Source of the DNA: Podospora bellae-mahoneyi | Lineage: Eukaryota; Ascomycota; Sordariomycetes; Sordariales; Podosporaceae | NCBI RefSeq assembly: GCF_035222275.1 | Contig: NC_085882.1 | Location: 875,501-939,500 of the forward strand | Reading direction: 5' to 3' | Length of the DNA stretch: 64,000 nt | Part shown: piece by piece, positions 47,116 to 57,944 of the stretch | How the letters are laid out: each line of letters begins with the position of its first letter | Numbering within the stretch: the stretch's first letter is position 1 | Translations under genes and position numbers: made by a program | Notes under the pieces: model-generated | Databases searched by the model: none | What the model saw: the letters and a program-made list of their open reading frames with translations, nothing else | Told to the model about the DNA's origin: nothing

Positions 47116-47547
47116 TCATATGCTCACTCCATCGGATGTCACATACCTAACTACACGTGCTTTCTTTTCAATTTCCTCGCATTTGTAATAACCATTCAGT
47201 TGCGAGATATCAAGCACTGCCTCACCGCCTCTCATGAATATGTTCCGGATATAGGACAGAAGACGTTGAATTTCGAGGATACTCGGCCGGGTGTGCTGAT
47301 TGTCAGACATACACGCAGGTGAGCCAGAATGATCATTGGACCTGCCAGCAACTATGATCAGCAAGGCTTGCAGTTGCCACGCACTGGCGATGGCCTGGCA
47401 AGAAACGTTTTGCCATGAGACCAGGCCGCCGGAGGCACTTACCATGTGACCAGAAGTTCCTTCGACCAAACGAAAAGAAACCAGAACTGCAGGGCTGCCA
47501 GCGTCGGCCATCTCCAGGTCACTGGGGTTGTCAGACTCTTGGCTCAT
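47116..47547 (-). CDS. Possible small hypothetical gene
   Basis: An open frame of 143 codons starts with an acidic N-terminus (MSQESDNPSDLEMADAGSPA). A consensus donor (GTAAGT) occurs after residue 35 (EGTSGHM), so the true gene may be spliced. A possible acceptor lies before HTRPSILEIQRLL. The C-terminal half (IQRLLSYIRNIFMRGGEAV) looks mildly protein-like. No family recognised. Could be chance. Confidence 0.27.
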   Translation of the reverse strand: MSQESDNPSDLEMADAGSPAVLVSFRLVEGTSGHMVSASGGLVSWQNVSCQAIASAWQLQALLIIVAGRSNDHSGSPACMSDNQHTRPSILEIQRLLSYIRNIFMRGGEAVLDISQLNGYYKCEEIEKKARVVRYVTSDGVSI

Positions 47548-47852
47548 GCTGATTGACTCATGATCTAGGGTCGTAGAGCGGTCATCCTCATTTGCGGCAA
47601 GGCTCCCTGTTTTGGTGTCCTATGATGAAACTCAGCCCAAGAGCTGGAAGGGAGACCGGACATTCCTTCCTAGAGAAAAAATTGCCCAAAGGACCTTCCT
47701 TCTCTTTCAGTTGCAAGCCACATATCATCAAGACGGCCACCGGCAGCAGCTGCCGCCGCCAACTTTTTGTCGTCTTCGCGCACCTTTCCCCTCGCTTCCT
47801 CTTCTGTGTCTGTCGTCCGGGCTCGTCTCGGTTTTTTTCTTTTGTTCCCAAG

Positions 47853-48253
47853 ATGCGCCGGTAAGCCCTCTGTTCCGTTTCTGCCTTGCCCAGTCCTTTA
47901 CAGGGTCGCCTCGGAAGAGAATACCTCGACGGGCTCTTGGACCAAGTTCTTTCCAGGTATTGGTCCCTGTTTCGACTAGTGCCTCCCGCTTCTCTCTTGT
48001 TTCCAACATGGGAGACCAAAGTGCATGGCAAAGGCGACGAATCGAAAGTCCCGGGACGTTGCTGCAAGGGGGCGGATGTCGGCCGGTCGTCATGGTCTTG
48101 GGTCACAACCCAGAAGTTCTGAAGGATCCTGTGAGGGTCTTCCCGAGGGGCGGGAGAGCCGGGTGGGAACGGGAGCGGTCGCTGCTTCGTGCTGACCGGT
48201 GTGCGCTGGATAGGGAGGAACTGGAGGATCTTGAGGACATAGCTATTGGATAA
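47853..48253 (+). CDS. Possible small three-exon protein with an 8-base first coding exon
   Basis: A pyrimidine-rich leader ending CCCAAG precedes ATG at 47853. The model is 47853..47860, 47904..47956 and 48015..48253, giving 99 aa. Introns start GTAAGC and GTATTG. The first acceptor (TTTACAG) is good; the second (GGGAG) is weak. The spliced protein starts MRRVASEENTSTGSWTKFFP and ends in a charged stretch (LDREELEDLEDIAIG). Another acceptor (GCAAAG at about 48031) would give a ~71-aa product in a different frame. The small size and no recognised domain make this tentative. Support comes from the leader, good donors and the long open last exon. Confidence 0.4.
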
Positions 48254-49100
48254 CAACCCAGTGATACCGGACGACAGAGGAAAATGATATGAAGAGAAAC
48301 AAGAAGAAAATGGGAATTTAGCAATGCTGTGATACCAGATCACAGGCAGAATAGCGATGTGAGAGAGTGAAAAGGGTGGGGGTAAATACGAAAGGTAGGG
48401 AGGACCTGATAATGTCGTGATACCAGATCACGTCGGAATGCTAGGCAGGCGGGTGATGAATGAGGCGATAAAGAGAGGCTTGATGGCTAGAATGATGATA
48501 ATCCGGACGGCCAGAGGATCTTCACATACTCACTTTGCCCATACGCAGGGCCTCTTTCGAAGCGCGATAGCTATCTCCTCAGTGAACAAGGTCATCATAC
48601 GGTACCTGATACCCACATGTCCTGGTCGCTTGTTGTTGGCCTAGCGAGGCCTTGCGTCTGAATCGTGACGGAGAGCAATAATCTGCCCGTCGCAGCTCAT
48701 GGATACTCGGAAAAGAAGGCGGTTGGGTACATGTTGGGTATTATTCACAAAACCACCGACCTGGCCATGCGCAAGAGGCTCAGCCTGACAGTAAGGGTGG
48801 GCCAGCCATCCATACTTCTAGTGTGATTGGCGTCTTCTGGCCAATGTTGTCGCTATTTTCATATCCAGCTGGACCCGACAGACTGGTAACGATGTCCGAC
48901 GAAACGAAAAGGGAGTGCATCTACGGGTTGGCGCCCCATCCCCACTTCTTTTGCCAAGAATGCTCCCTGCAGCCTGGAAGTCACCGACAAACCAACAACC
49001 GACTTTCTCTTTCCCCCCCCATTCACTTCACCCGCTCTTTTCATTTTCCTCCATATATAACACCCTGGAATCTCAGAATATCACCCAGTAATAAATAGCT
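48254..49100. promoter_or_regulatory. Intergenic with a TATA box before the 49.1-kb pseudogene
   Basis: About 850 bases with no supported gene. A TATATAA element at 49054-49060 lies 41 bases upstream of the ATG at 49101, which suggests that the downstream broken gene once had an ordinary promoter. Direct observation for the motif; function inferred. Confidence 0.45.
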
Positions 49101-50602
49101 ATGGCCTCAAGCATGTTCCACTACAACATTGATGCACCGCACAGGCCAGCTTCGACCCTGACGACATGGATGCCATCACAGAACTCCTCCGCGCCAGAGC
49201 TCTCACAGATCACAAAGCGCGTATTCCCATCGACAGGCTAGTTGCCGAACACCGCACGCACTTGGTGCGCGCCATCAGCATTGTGCTGTCTACCGAGCTC
49301 GCCCTGTTCACATACGCTCTGTTCACATACGCTCAGATCATCGACGGCCTTCCCACCGGAGAGGTCGCATGGGACGTGAGAAGCCCTCTCCTACAAGGGG
49401 AGCATCCGCTGGCAACTGAGCACGAAGAACTCTGCCCCGGAGCAATGGAAAAAGCACGCGAGGTCTGCCCGAAGTGGGATACGGAGATGCTTAGGTTCAG
49501 CCTCCAGGTGCTCAATGCATATCAAGAAGCGGCTCCCGGCAGCAAGCTGTTCGCAACCCGTCTCATTGAGATGGTAGCCGTCGCAATCCACGAGTTCGGT
49601 GTGCTTCTCTAGCAGCTTGACTTTTGTGTGCACAAGGGAGGACGAGAAGCGGTCGATGCCATTGCCAAGTGGAAGGAAACCAGCAAGCCCGCATTGTACT
49701 CATGGATGACAGACGAGGAATGGTGTCCTCCGGATCCTATCTGCACTGTTTTCCACAGCATACACTAACTCGACCACGACATCTACCCCCAAGGTGTGGC
49801 CGACGTTGTGGGCTATTGGGCAAAGAACCGGATTCTCGGCGGCGTCGTTGTCTTTGAGTGTCGGGCAGAGGAATGCGACGGCCACAACTCCAATTACAGT
49901 AACCCAGACCCACCAAATATCTACCTCTCTCCCTCCCGAGCCAAAGTCACAGTAAGGGTTACGCAGCTCCGCGATGAGCAGCAGCAGAAACTGGTCGACT
50001 TTTTGCTGCTCGAAGATGCAAGCAAGGCGGCTGAATCAAGCCCGCTGCCCATTCTTGTGGACAAGAAGAATCTCAAACGGTTCAAGCTGGAGTCATCCAT
50101 CGGCAAATATGGGATATTTCGAGATATAGAGGAGCGAAAGCCACTGGACCGGGAGGCCCTCAGGTATCTCAACAGGCGGCCAGGCTCCGAGCTTGACGAT
50201 CCTTGGGCCTTTGGCCTTATGGTCATTACCAACATTGTGTCGGGGAACCCGTTGCCGGCAGGCATGAAAAGGCGCCTGGAGGATGAAGAGCCAGGGCTCG
50301 CGGAGGTTTATAAGAAGGTAAAGTTGGAGGTCGAGTCGAGGGACGATAGCGAAACACAGGATGGAAAAGGGAAGGAAAAGGACGACGCCGGGAAGGGGCT
50401 GGATGGTAAAGAAGAGGAAGGCGGCTCACGACATAAGGTTACTAAGGTGGTCCAATCGGATGAGAAGAACACAAAGCGCAAGATAGCAACTAAGCGCGCG
50501 AAAAAACGGAAAAGCGAAGACGGAGTGGAGATTAAAAGTGTAGATAAGTTCTTAAAAAGCATGCTGGGCTCCTCTGAACAACCAGATACGTGGGACCTAT
50601 AG
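49101..50602 (+). pseudogene. Broken gene for a K/E-tailed protein of unknown family
   Basis: One long reading frame runs from about 49146 to the TAG-free end at 50602 (stop TAG at 50600-50602) but is cut by two in-frame stops, TAG at 49610-49612 and TAA at 49766-49768. Sequence on both sides and between them stays protein-like (LDFCVHKGGREAVDAIAKWK; LDHDIYPQGVADVVGYWAKN). The natural start (ATG 49101, MASSMFHYNIDAP) is one base out of frame with the body, pointing to a one-base loss near 49141-49146. A 15-base tandem duplication at 49304-49333 repeats LFTYA. The C-terminal ~100 residues are rich in Lys/Glu/Asp with nuclear-localisation-like runs (KRKIATKRAKKRK). Both stops could come from CAG/CAA Gln codons by C-to-T. 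Function unknown; the family is not recognised. Confidence 0.65.
49304..49333 (+). repeat. 15-base tandem duplication in the pseudogene
   Basis: CTGTTCACATACGCT occurs twice back to back (49304-49318 and 49319-49333). It is in frame and adds five residues. Confidence 0.9.
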
Positions 50603-51159
50603 CGATTGCGCGGGGTTTAAGTAGAGAATTTTATTTGTTTAATGTCCAGAATGAGACAACTGGCGAGTGTATTGTGTAGCAGCGTTATCTTGAAATTCAA
50701 TGATCTAGGCCAGCCTATGTGACACACCCAACTTGATGTGAACATGCTAAAGTGCCATGTCTAGCTCCATCTTTTCCACAACCGGAGTTTGAGATGTGCA
50801 AGGCTGACAAGGACAAGGCTGCAGCACCCATGCTTCTGCAGTGCGCCCGACATGCTCCAGGCTCAGGGGCAGGAGCAACATCCACGTCCCTGTCTGCACC
50901 TTGTCGGCAGGCCCGTCTTGTTCCGAGTGAAACTGTCACCCATCGACAACCAGTGACAAACACGTCTCCCATAATGGCAGCCACCACCATCGTAGGTAGC
51001 ACGGGCTTGCCAGTTCTCCTCTGCAGGGGCGCACAGAATGACACAAGTGTGACCAGCAAAACAAACACACAGATCGCCCACACCACCTTCAAGCACCCGG
51101 CGATGCCAAGACGACAAGTTTCCTTCAGCATTCCTGTCGAAGAATGTCATATCGTCACG
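50603..51159. other. Intergenic, upstream of the GH76 gene
   Basis: 557 bases. A minus-strand frame (50715-51131) with a hydrophobic start is present but has poor composition and overlaps the GH76 promoter. Nothing else recognisable. Confidence 0.45.
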
Positions 51160-52821
51160 ATGCTATCGACAGTCATGTTGGCACTGGCCATCACCAGCAC
51201 TAGGGCTGCGCTGAACGTGGACCTGGAATCTGCGGGTGCGCACACTGCCTGCTTCTAGGCACTTCGCGATGCAAACATTGGCTGACGATTCGCAGACTCC
51301 ATACGCTTCGCCGCCGGTCTCGTCGCAAGCAAGCTGATGGACTACTACCATGGCGAAGAACCGGGCCAAACCCCCGGAATCCTCCCCGGGCCCCCTCCCG
51401 CAGGACCGTACTACTGGTGGGAAGCAAGTCCACCTCCTCTCCCTCTTCTCCTCAAACGCATAGCTAATGTTGAACCATCCAGGGCGGCGCCCTCTGGGGA
51501 ACCATGGTAGACTACTGGCACTACACCCACTCCCAATTCTACAACGACCTCACCCTTCGCGCCCTCGTCTACCAAGCCAACCCCCCCCACAACGACTACA
51601 TGCCCCCCAACTGGACCGCCTCCCTCGGCAACGACGACCAAGGCTTCTGGGGCATGTCGGCCATGCTAGCCGCCGAAACCACATTCAAAAACCCACCCCC
51701 CGGTCAACCCCAGTGGTTAGCCCTCGCACAAGCAGTCTTCAACACGCAAGCCGAGCGATGGGACATGAGATATTGCAACGGGGGTTTGCGGTGGCAGATT
51801 CCCCTCTCCAACAACGGGTACAACTACAAGAACTCGATTGCGAACGCGATTTTTTTCAACCTGGGGGCGAGGTTGGCGAGGTACACGAACAACAGGACGT
51901 ATGCCGAGTGGGCGGGGAAGACGTGGGATTGGATGGAGGGGGTGGGGTACATTGACAAGAAGAATTGGAATGTGTATGATGGGGGCCATGTGGAGGGGAA
52001 TTGCACGGATATCAACAGGGCGCAGTTTTCGTACACGGCTGCTATTTTTGTGCAGGGGTGTGGGTTTCTTTATAACTATGTATGTTGTTTCCCTGGGATG
52101 GATGGGAGTAAGACTATGAACGTACGCCCATGCTAACCTTGATTTCTGCTAGACAAACGGCGAGCAAAAGTGGCGCGATAGGCTCGAGGGACTAACAAAC
52201 CGAACTTTGAACAACTTTTTCCTTAGTCAACCAAAGGCCGGGACGAGACCGGCGGCTATGGAACCGAGTTGTGAGTTGGAGGAGAGGAACCAGTGTACGA
52301 CGGATATGTTGTCTTTTAAGGGGTATCTCCACCGGTGGATGGCGCAGACGACGCAGATGGCGCCGTTTGTGAGGGGGGTTGTCATGCCGGTGTTGAGGGA
52401 GTCGGTGAGGAGCATGGCGGAGAGTTGTTTGCCGGATGGGACGTGTGGGTTTAGGTGGAATAGGGGCCAGTATGATGGGAACACGGGGGCCGGGCAGCAG
52501 ATGAATGCGCTGGGGGCCTTGGTCAGCTTGCTGGTTGAACAACCGGAGGTTAAGGAGGCTGTGACGGCCAAGAATGGGGGGACGAGTGCTGGGGATCCGA
52601 ATGCGGGACGGGAGGGGGAAGTGGGGGAGTGGGAGGGGGAGAGCGAGGTTATTACCGATGCGGATAGGGTTGGGGCGGCGGTGGTGACGATTTTGATGGT
52701 GGGGACTGTGATGGGGATGATGATTTGGGTTAGTACGACTACGGGGGAGGAGGAGGAGTATGCTAGGGTTATGAGGGGGGAGAAGAAGAAGGGTAAGGGC
52801 AGGATGATTGAGAGGACATGA
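51160..52821 (+). CDS. GH76 mannan endo-1,6-alpha-mannosidase, Dcw1/Dfg5-like
   Basis: Four exons, 51160..51235, 51296..51423, 51483..52079 and 52153..52821, give 489 aa with phases closing. The second intron appears to use a GC-AG boundary (GCAAGT donor). Signal peptide MLSTVMLALAITSTRA. GH76 landmarks: SIRFAAGLVASKLMDYYHG, PYYWWEGGALWGTMVDYWHY, GNDDQGFWGMSAMLAAE with the catalytic Asp pair, RWDMRYCNGGLRWQI, YKNSIANAIFFNLGARL, and CGFRWNRGQYDGNTGAGQQM. A hydrophobic C-terminal segment (VVTILMVGTVMGMMIWVS) anchors the protein, but it is followed by a ~25-residue charged tail, so it looks like a transmembrane anchor more than a GPI signal. These enzymes process GPI-protein glycans and attach them to the wall; the family is needed for hyphal wall assembly in yeasts and moulds. 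Confidence 0.9.
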
Positions 52822-53618
52822 TATTGGTTTTGTTGGAGGAATGTTACCTGGAGATATCGCTGTTGTTCATTTGGGAGACTGATAAGACATAGGGATATAA
52901 GAGGTACATCAAATGTAACAGCGGCTCGGCAATATGAAATGATTTATATACGAGCAACTACCGATGAGGTGACAGCGGGATTCGGGGGCGTCGGGTTGAG
53001 AAAGGGTGTGATGTGCATTGCTCCGCCACCACACTGACGAATGGATGGGCATGCTGTGCCAATGATGCTGTCGTTTCAGAAGAGCTGGGACAATATCAGA
53101 CCGTGTATTTTATTCGCTACTGATCTTCTTTCTCATCGAGCCCGCCCGTGTTGACAAGAAAATAGGCCTGGCTTGGCTGCATACGGCAGACACAGAGAAT
53201 ATGCAGGTTTCGGCGCCGAAGGTCTCAGCTTACCCCTCGCTTTCTAGGAGATGATTCTCTTGCTTTAGCCATCAGTTGTGATCGGTGACTGTCCGACAGA
53301 TGTTGGGAACTGTGAGAGCTATGGTTTTCGGGCCCGAAACAAGTTTCTCACGGCAGCTGGTGAGCTGGATTTGCGGTGAATGTTTGGATAGGCGCCGATC
53401 TGACGTACAATTCCAGGTAGGGATTTGTGTGGTGGTGGTGGTGGTGGTGCTGTGTAGCCGTAACATTCGGATGAGGCGGGGATTGGATTGGATTCCATGC
53501 TGACTGCGGTCGGATCGGGTCGGGCGGTTCGTGTTTGTCTCTCCTTTAAACTGGGATGGGATTCCCCTTTTCCTTCCCGTTTTTTTTTCTCTCCCTCTGC
53601 TGTCAACAATCCGCAAAG
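52822..53618. other. Intergenic with a (GTG)n microsatellite
   Basis: About 800 bases between two plus-strand genes. A GTG repeat of seven units lies around 53430-53450. A pyrimidine-rich leader with a T run at 53580-53590 precedes the next start codon. No gene seen. Confidence 0.55.
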
Positions 53619-54326
53619 ATGGCGCCTGTATTACCACCACGACGCTCACGGATCACAAAACGAGACGCCCTTGGCCCTAAATTTGACGATGACGACGACG
53701 ACGATGGATACAACCCCTGGAGTGACTGGAATGAGAAGTCGTATAACGGACCTGGAGGGGGGAACAGCGGATCGGAGGAAGGAATTTTGAGCGGAGATTT
53801 TGGGCGTGACGGGGAGAGGAACAACATCGACTTTGACCTTGACGACAGAGTCACCAGCCGGAACAATGGTCTCTCTGGCGGGCAAATAGCGGCGATTGTA
53901 GTGTCGATTGTGGTCTTCTTCTTGTTGGTGTCGGGGTTGTGCTTCTGGAGAGATCGGCGGAGGAAGAAGCGGAGGCTGGCGGAAGAGCAGACGTTGGCCG
54001 ATGATGGAGTGAAGAGGGATGTGTATATGAAGGAGCAAGGAGAGGAGCTAAGCCCTGTGTCGCCTATTAGCACCCAAAGAGTGGGAGGGACGACGCCAAC
54101 ACCGGGACAGGGTATAGGGGGACAGGATGCGCCACCACCATACGAGCCGAGGCAGCCTGAAGCTGCGCATGTTGCGGGAGGGGAGACAGCAACAGACAGC
54201 GGCAATTGGAGACAATCCAGACTTGGGACAGAGGAGGATGATATCATGGTTACGGATGGGATGCCGCCTGACACCGGGAGACAACGAGAGGGAAAAGGGA
54301 GTGGGGGACTTGAGATCGGGACTTGA
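53619..54326 (+). CDS. Small single-pass membrane protein
   Basis: Single exon, 235 aa from the ATG at 53619 (context AAAGATGG). The N-terminal ~85 residues are polar and acidic, with a run of seven Asp (KFDDDDDDDGYNPW). One transmembrane helix follows (GGQIAAIVVSIVVFFLLVSG), then a stop-transfer patch (RDRRRKKRRLAEE). The ~115-residue tail has a Pro/Tyr-rich motif (DAPPPYEPRQ), which contains a PPxY-type site for WW-domain ubiquitin ligases. No signal peptide is evident, so it is a type III-like or tail-in-cytosol protein. This layout is common for fungal single-pass proteins involved in sorting or wall sensing, but I cannot name a family. Confidence 0.72.
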   Translation: MAPVLPPRRSRITKRDALGPKFDDDDDDDGYNPWSDWNEKSYNGPGGGNSGSEEGILSGDFGRDGERNNIDFDLDDRVTSRNNGLSGGQIAAIVVSIVVFFLLVSGLCFWRDRRRKKRRLAEEQTLADDGVKRDVYMKEQGEELSPVSPISTQRVGGTTPTPGQGIGGQDAPPPYEPRQPEAAHVAGGETATDSGNWRQSRLGTEEDDIMVTDGMPPDTGRQREGKGSGGLEIGT

Positions 54327-54666
54327 ACAGTAGACTCTAGGCATCGGGGGCAGAGGAACGCGTTCCATTACGGTGACTGGTGGTGAACAAATATTTCTTT
54401 CAATTAATCGGTTGACCACCATGCTGTTGATCATGTCCCGAGCTCTTGACTCTGTCCCGAAGTCGCAAGTTGCTAAGGTGTTGGTGGCAGCGTCCTAATG
54501 GCTCGTTCTGTCCTTCTTCCCTTGCATCCCTCCTACTTTGATGTTTGCTCCAACAATTGCCCCATACCTCCTTCGGCTCAAACACTGAATCTCTTCAACC
54601 GCTAACACCTTCATGACTTCAAAGCTCCGCTACGTCCTTCAAAACGCTGCTGGAGAGCCACCAACA
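54327..54666. other. Intergenic, convergent 3' flanks
   Basis: 340 bases between the membrane-protein gene and the 3' end of a minus-strand pseudogene. Nothing recognisable. Confidence 0.5.
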
Positions 54667-55688
54667 CTACTGCTCAGGTGTCGGAACATATTTCCACACA
54701 GATACTCCGCCAGGTGCGACGCCGAAACCAGTAAGATGCCCCATCTGCCGGGAAAGTTTTGGGCGTTTCTTTTCGTCCTTGTCGTCCGTGTGTTGGTCCT
54801 TATGCTGCTCTTTATGCTGGTCATGTGTGGGCTGCTTCGATTCAGTCGACGTTGGAATAGCTGGCTTGGATTCTGGCGGTGTTGATGGATTGGCGGTCTC
54901 GTTGCTCTGCTTCTCTCGCTTGATAAACGACCTCAGCGTTGACTTTGATCTGGTAGGCACCTTGACATTCTGGTTCGCCAGTTGCGTCGCGCGGTCGTTT
55001 TCTTTCTCCCTCTCCTTATCCTCTCCCCTCTACTTCTGCTTCCGGCTCTGCTCCATCCTCTTCTGTTCCAACAGCCATGGTTTCATATCCCGAATCCCCG
55101 TGATTGCCATCAACATCACTGCATTTCGAAAATTGATGTCCTCCAGATCAGAGGGCTGGAAAGAGATCTGTGACCCGGCAACAGCGCGCTCCTTGAAGCA
55201 GCATTTTGCCAGATACAACGCCGCATCCACAACGGCCCACTGGTGGTCTGGCAAGGCACTGCGATCGTCGAAAATCTCCCGAAAGTCTTCCGGGATGACC
55301 CTCTGGGCATCCTTGGGCCGCTGCTTGGCCGACTCAAGGGCTTCGAGGACGGCCTGATGAACCTCCTGCGGGGTGAAGTTGTGGCCCTCAGCCCGGAATT
55401 CCTCAAAGTCGGCAAGAACTGGAGGAGATCTGACTTCGCACACTTTGATCAGAGCGCCCGGTCGCGGTAGTATTCGGCTGGGTAGTATACGTTCACGAGC
55501 GCCGGGGACTCGTCAACAGGCGGCGAGGGGGCCGGAGCCTCGCCCGCGGGCGGCACAATCTTGGGCGCTTCCTTGCGCTGCTTCGAGGTCGACCTCGCAG
55601 GCGGGGGAGCGCTGCTGAGCCTAAACCCATGGCTTGCGAAGAACGCCAGCGCGTTTGTTCCGAAATTGACCGTCTTTCTGTATCTCAT
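54667..55688 (-). pseudogene. Broken conserved-hypothetical gene
   Basis: Protein-like sequence runs from ATG 55688 to TAG 54667-54669, about 340 codons. The first part (MRYRKTVNFGTNALAFFASH ... NVYYPAEYYRDRAL) ends at a TGA. The next part (IKVCEVRSPPVLADFEEFRA, then QWAVVDAALYLAKCCFKERA) is in a frame shifted by two bases near 55447-55452, where CTCTG would read correctly as CTG. It stops at a TAG (55030-55032), and the same frame then continues with REKENDRATQLANQNVKVPT and a Gln/His/Lys-rich tail ending KYVPTPEQ. So one frameshift and one in-frame stop break a single gene. The middle part has a regular helical look. I do not recognise the family. A sequencing error could explain one of the two lesions, less easily both. 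Confidence 0.6.
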
Positions 55689-56759
55689 TTTGTCCTGTGC
55701 TTTTGCTGCTGGATTGAGGAACCGGTCGATGTTGCTGTCAGGCCGAGCACTGAACAGAATTGCCCTTCGTTGAGGATCTGTTCAGAGCCTAGTTGTAGGG
55801 CCTCCACCCCTTTTCCCATGTAAAAGGAGCGGCATCAAACGGGTGGACATAGGTACCCGCCCACGGTAAAGACTGCCCATAACTCCCCCGTAGCACACAG
55901 TTAAACCCCAAGCATGTCTTTCAGATTGCCTTTGGATACCTGCTAACTTGTACCAACTTCGTATGCACAACAGAATCGACGGCTGCCATGGCTTTACCGA
56001 TTCCCTGGACACTCCGGCGGTTGCCAAAGCTCCCTGATCCCGCAAGAGGCAAAGAGCAACCTGAATCAAGCCCATCCAGCTACACAAGCTGGTTCCGCGT
56101 CAACCTCCACTCGGTCAACCTTCGCTCCCAGTGCTATCGACTTTTTCCCATGTTAGCTCGCATTCCTCGAGCAGGAGACGCACACCTTCAAAAGGCTTAC
56201 TGGAGAGGGGGCGGTGGATGTGGGGAGAAGGTGGCGCTCCAGTTGATAGTGTAGGCGCCTATTTAACACTCATATATCTCTTTGTTCGTCTGAAGAGCCG
56301 GTACCACAACCACTCAGCTCTTAAAGACCGGCTAACAGCTGAAAGAAATTCGGGAATGTAGCAGCCATCCAATAAGTGCCCGCCACTCTTATCCGACATC
56401 CCGACGCCAGCCCCCACCGATCCAGTGCCGTCGAACCTGATATCCTCGAAACACGAGTAAAGATTCCAGGTTACCAGTAGCTTGGATCTGAAGTCGGCGT
56501 CTCGTGTTTGTACAACAGTGGCGCGCTAATCTCCGACGCCAAGGCGTTCCCCTGAGGCTTCTATCATGCGCGCCGCCCGCCCTGAGTAAGCCCAGGCCCG
56601 TAAGCTGGCCTATCCTACAAGCAAACCACAAACTTCCACGGCCCTCAGGGGGCCATTCATAAAACCCGAGATGGCCACAGTTCCAGCTCCCAGATCGCGC
56701 GAGGAGATTTCGCTTCCCACGTCACGGCACATACGTATGGGTAGTCAACAGCAGAGGAT
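55689..56759. other. Divergent intergenic region
   Basis: About 1.07 kb between a minus-strand pseudogene and a plus-strand gene. Short frames only. Nothing recognisable besides presumed promoters. Confidence 0.5.
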
Positions 56760-57310
56760 ATGGGGGATGAAGTATCGTTGAAGACAGTCGAACGCTCTAC
56801 CTGCGCTGCTATTGCCCACGAAACTCGGTTACCGGAGTGCTACGACGACTGGATCTTGCCAGAGTGTTACGACCATTGGGATCTACCAGAGGTCTACATT
56901 CCAGTTGCCAATCCCATCGAACCCGGCCAGCGACCGTCTAGGCGAGACAGGGCGAACAGAGTACAGGCACCCGCAGCTTTGGGCGAAAAGCAGTCCCCTC
57001 CTCCAAGATCCTGTTGGCGACGACACTGGGCTTGGTGGATACTTGCTGTTGTACTCGTTGTAGGAGGGGCAGCTGGCGGTGCCATAGCCGGTGCTCTCAC
57101 TCTAACGCGTCGCCAAGGTTTAGACGGCTCAGTCGTATCAGCGTCACCACGACCCATCGAAACGTTATCTGGGTAAGTTCTACGTACAGGTACCAGCACT
57201 GCCATGCTTCAAGATTCTAATCGTTCTAGGACCACATCCCTATTTGGATTGGCCCAGCCCCACGGCGCCACATCGGGCGCGGCATCACAAAACACACAAG
57301 GAACAACAAT

Positions 57311-57350
<40 letters not shown>

Positions 57351-57944
57351 GCCGGAATCCAAGCTCCTACCGTGCCGACTGACTCGCGCTCAACGTCTAC
57401 ATCCACAGGCTCAGGCTTCTTACCCTCAAAGCCACAGATACAAGAGACCACCACTTCAGCAACAGCCACTCAGAAAGATAGCGAGACCGGTACGTTGGGG
57501 GCAACCCAGACTCAACGGTCAATCTCCTTGCCAGCGACAGGCACAACAGTCGAGGGATCCCCAGCAACGCCAATCAAAAGTTCTTCACCGTCCTCCAACA
57601 GTCCTGAGCCCGCCCCTCTGATGGGTCAGCCATCGAAGCCAACACGCGCTGTCCAGATCGGAAGGGCATCTCGGCCCGGAGAGGCCCGTGACTTGCTAGA
57701 GATCGCTTTCTATCCCGAGAGTCCATGTGACTACGAAGTAATAGGAAACTATGGCACCTGGGTCTGCGACACGCCGTTCGCGCTGGGTGGAACAGAATAC
57801 CAGTGGAAGGGCTGTGGTAGCTATACCTGGTTGGTTTGGGGACCGAGTCAGGAGAGATTTGGAGCGTGTGCGGATAAGGTGACTGCTAAGACGCTTTGTG
57901 GCGGTTTGTTGGTGATGGGGATTTGGTTGTGTAGTCCGGAATAG
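56760..57944 (+). CDS. Single-pass, Thr-rich membrane protein with N-terminal LPE repeats
   Basis: Two exons, 56760..57172 and 57230..57944 (intron GTAAGT...TTCTAG, 57 bases), give 375 aa. The N-terminus carries three ~10-residue repeats, LPECYDDW, LPECYDHW and LPEVYIPV. A basic/Trp patch (CWRRHWAWW) leads into a transmembrane helix (ILAVVLVVGGAAGGAIAGAL). The outside part is Thr/Ser/Pro-rich with a poly-Thr run coded by an ACA microsatellite. It ends in a folded-looking Cys-containing domain (about 265-375; SPCDYEVIGNYGTWVCD, EYQWKGCGSYTWLVWG, RFGACADKVTAKTLCGG). This matches a common fungal architecture: short PEV/PEA repeats, WRR, Gly-rich transmembrane helix, mucin-like stalk and small ectodomain. 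A cell-surface sensor or adhesin role is a guess. A broken paralogue lies just downstream. Confidence 0.72.
57302..57350 (+). repeat. (ACA/AAC)n microsatellite in coding sequence
   Basis: An almost perfect run of AAC/ACA triplets within exon 2 of the LPE-repeat gene, translated as a poly-Thr stretch of about 15 residues. Likely length-variable between strains. Confidence 0.9.

Noticed and set aside
47588-48343. 251-codon minus-strand frame
   Set aside because: Low-complexity Arg/Ser/Pro content and opposite to the better-supported three-exon plus-strand model.
50715-51131. Minus-strand frame with a hydrophobic N-terminus
   Set aside because: Lies in the GH76 promoter, has irregular composition after the first 35 codons and no recognised motif.
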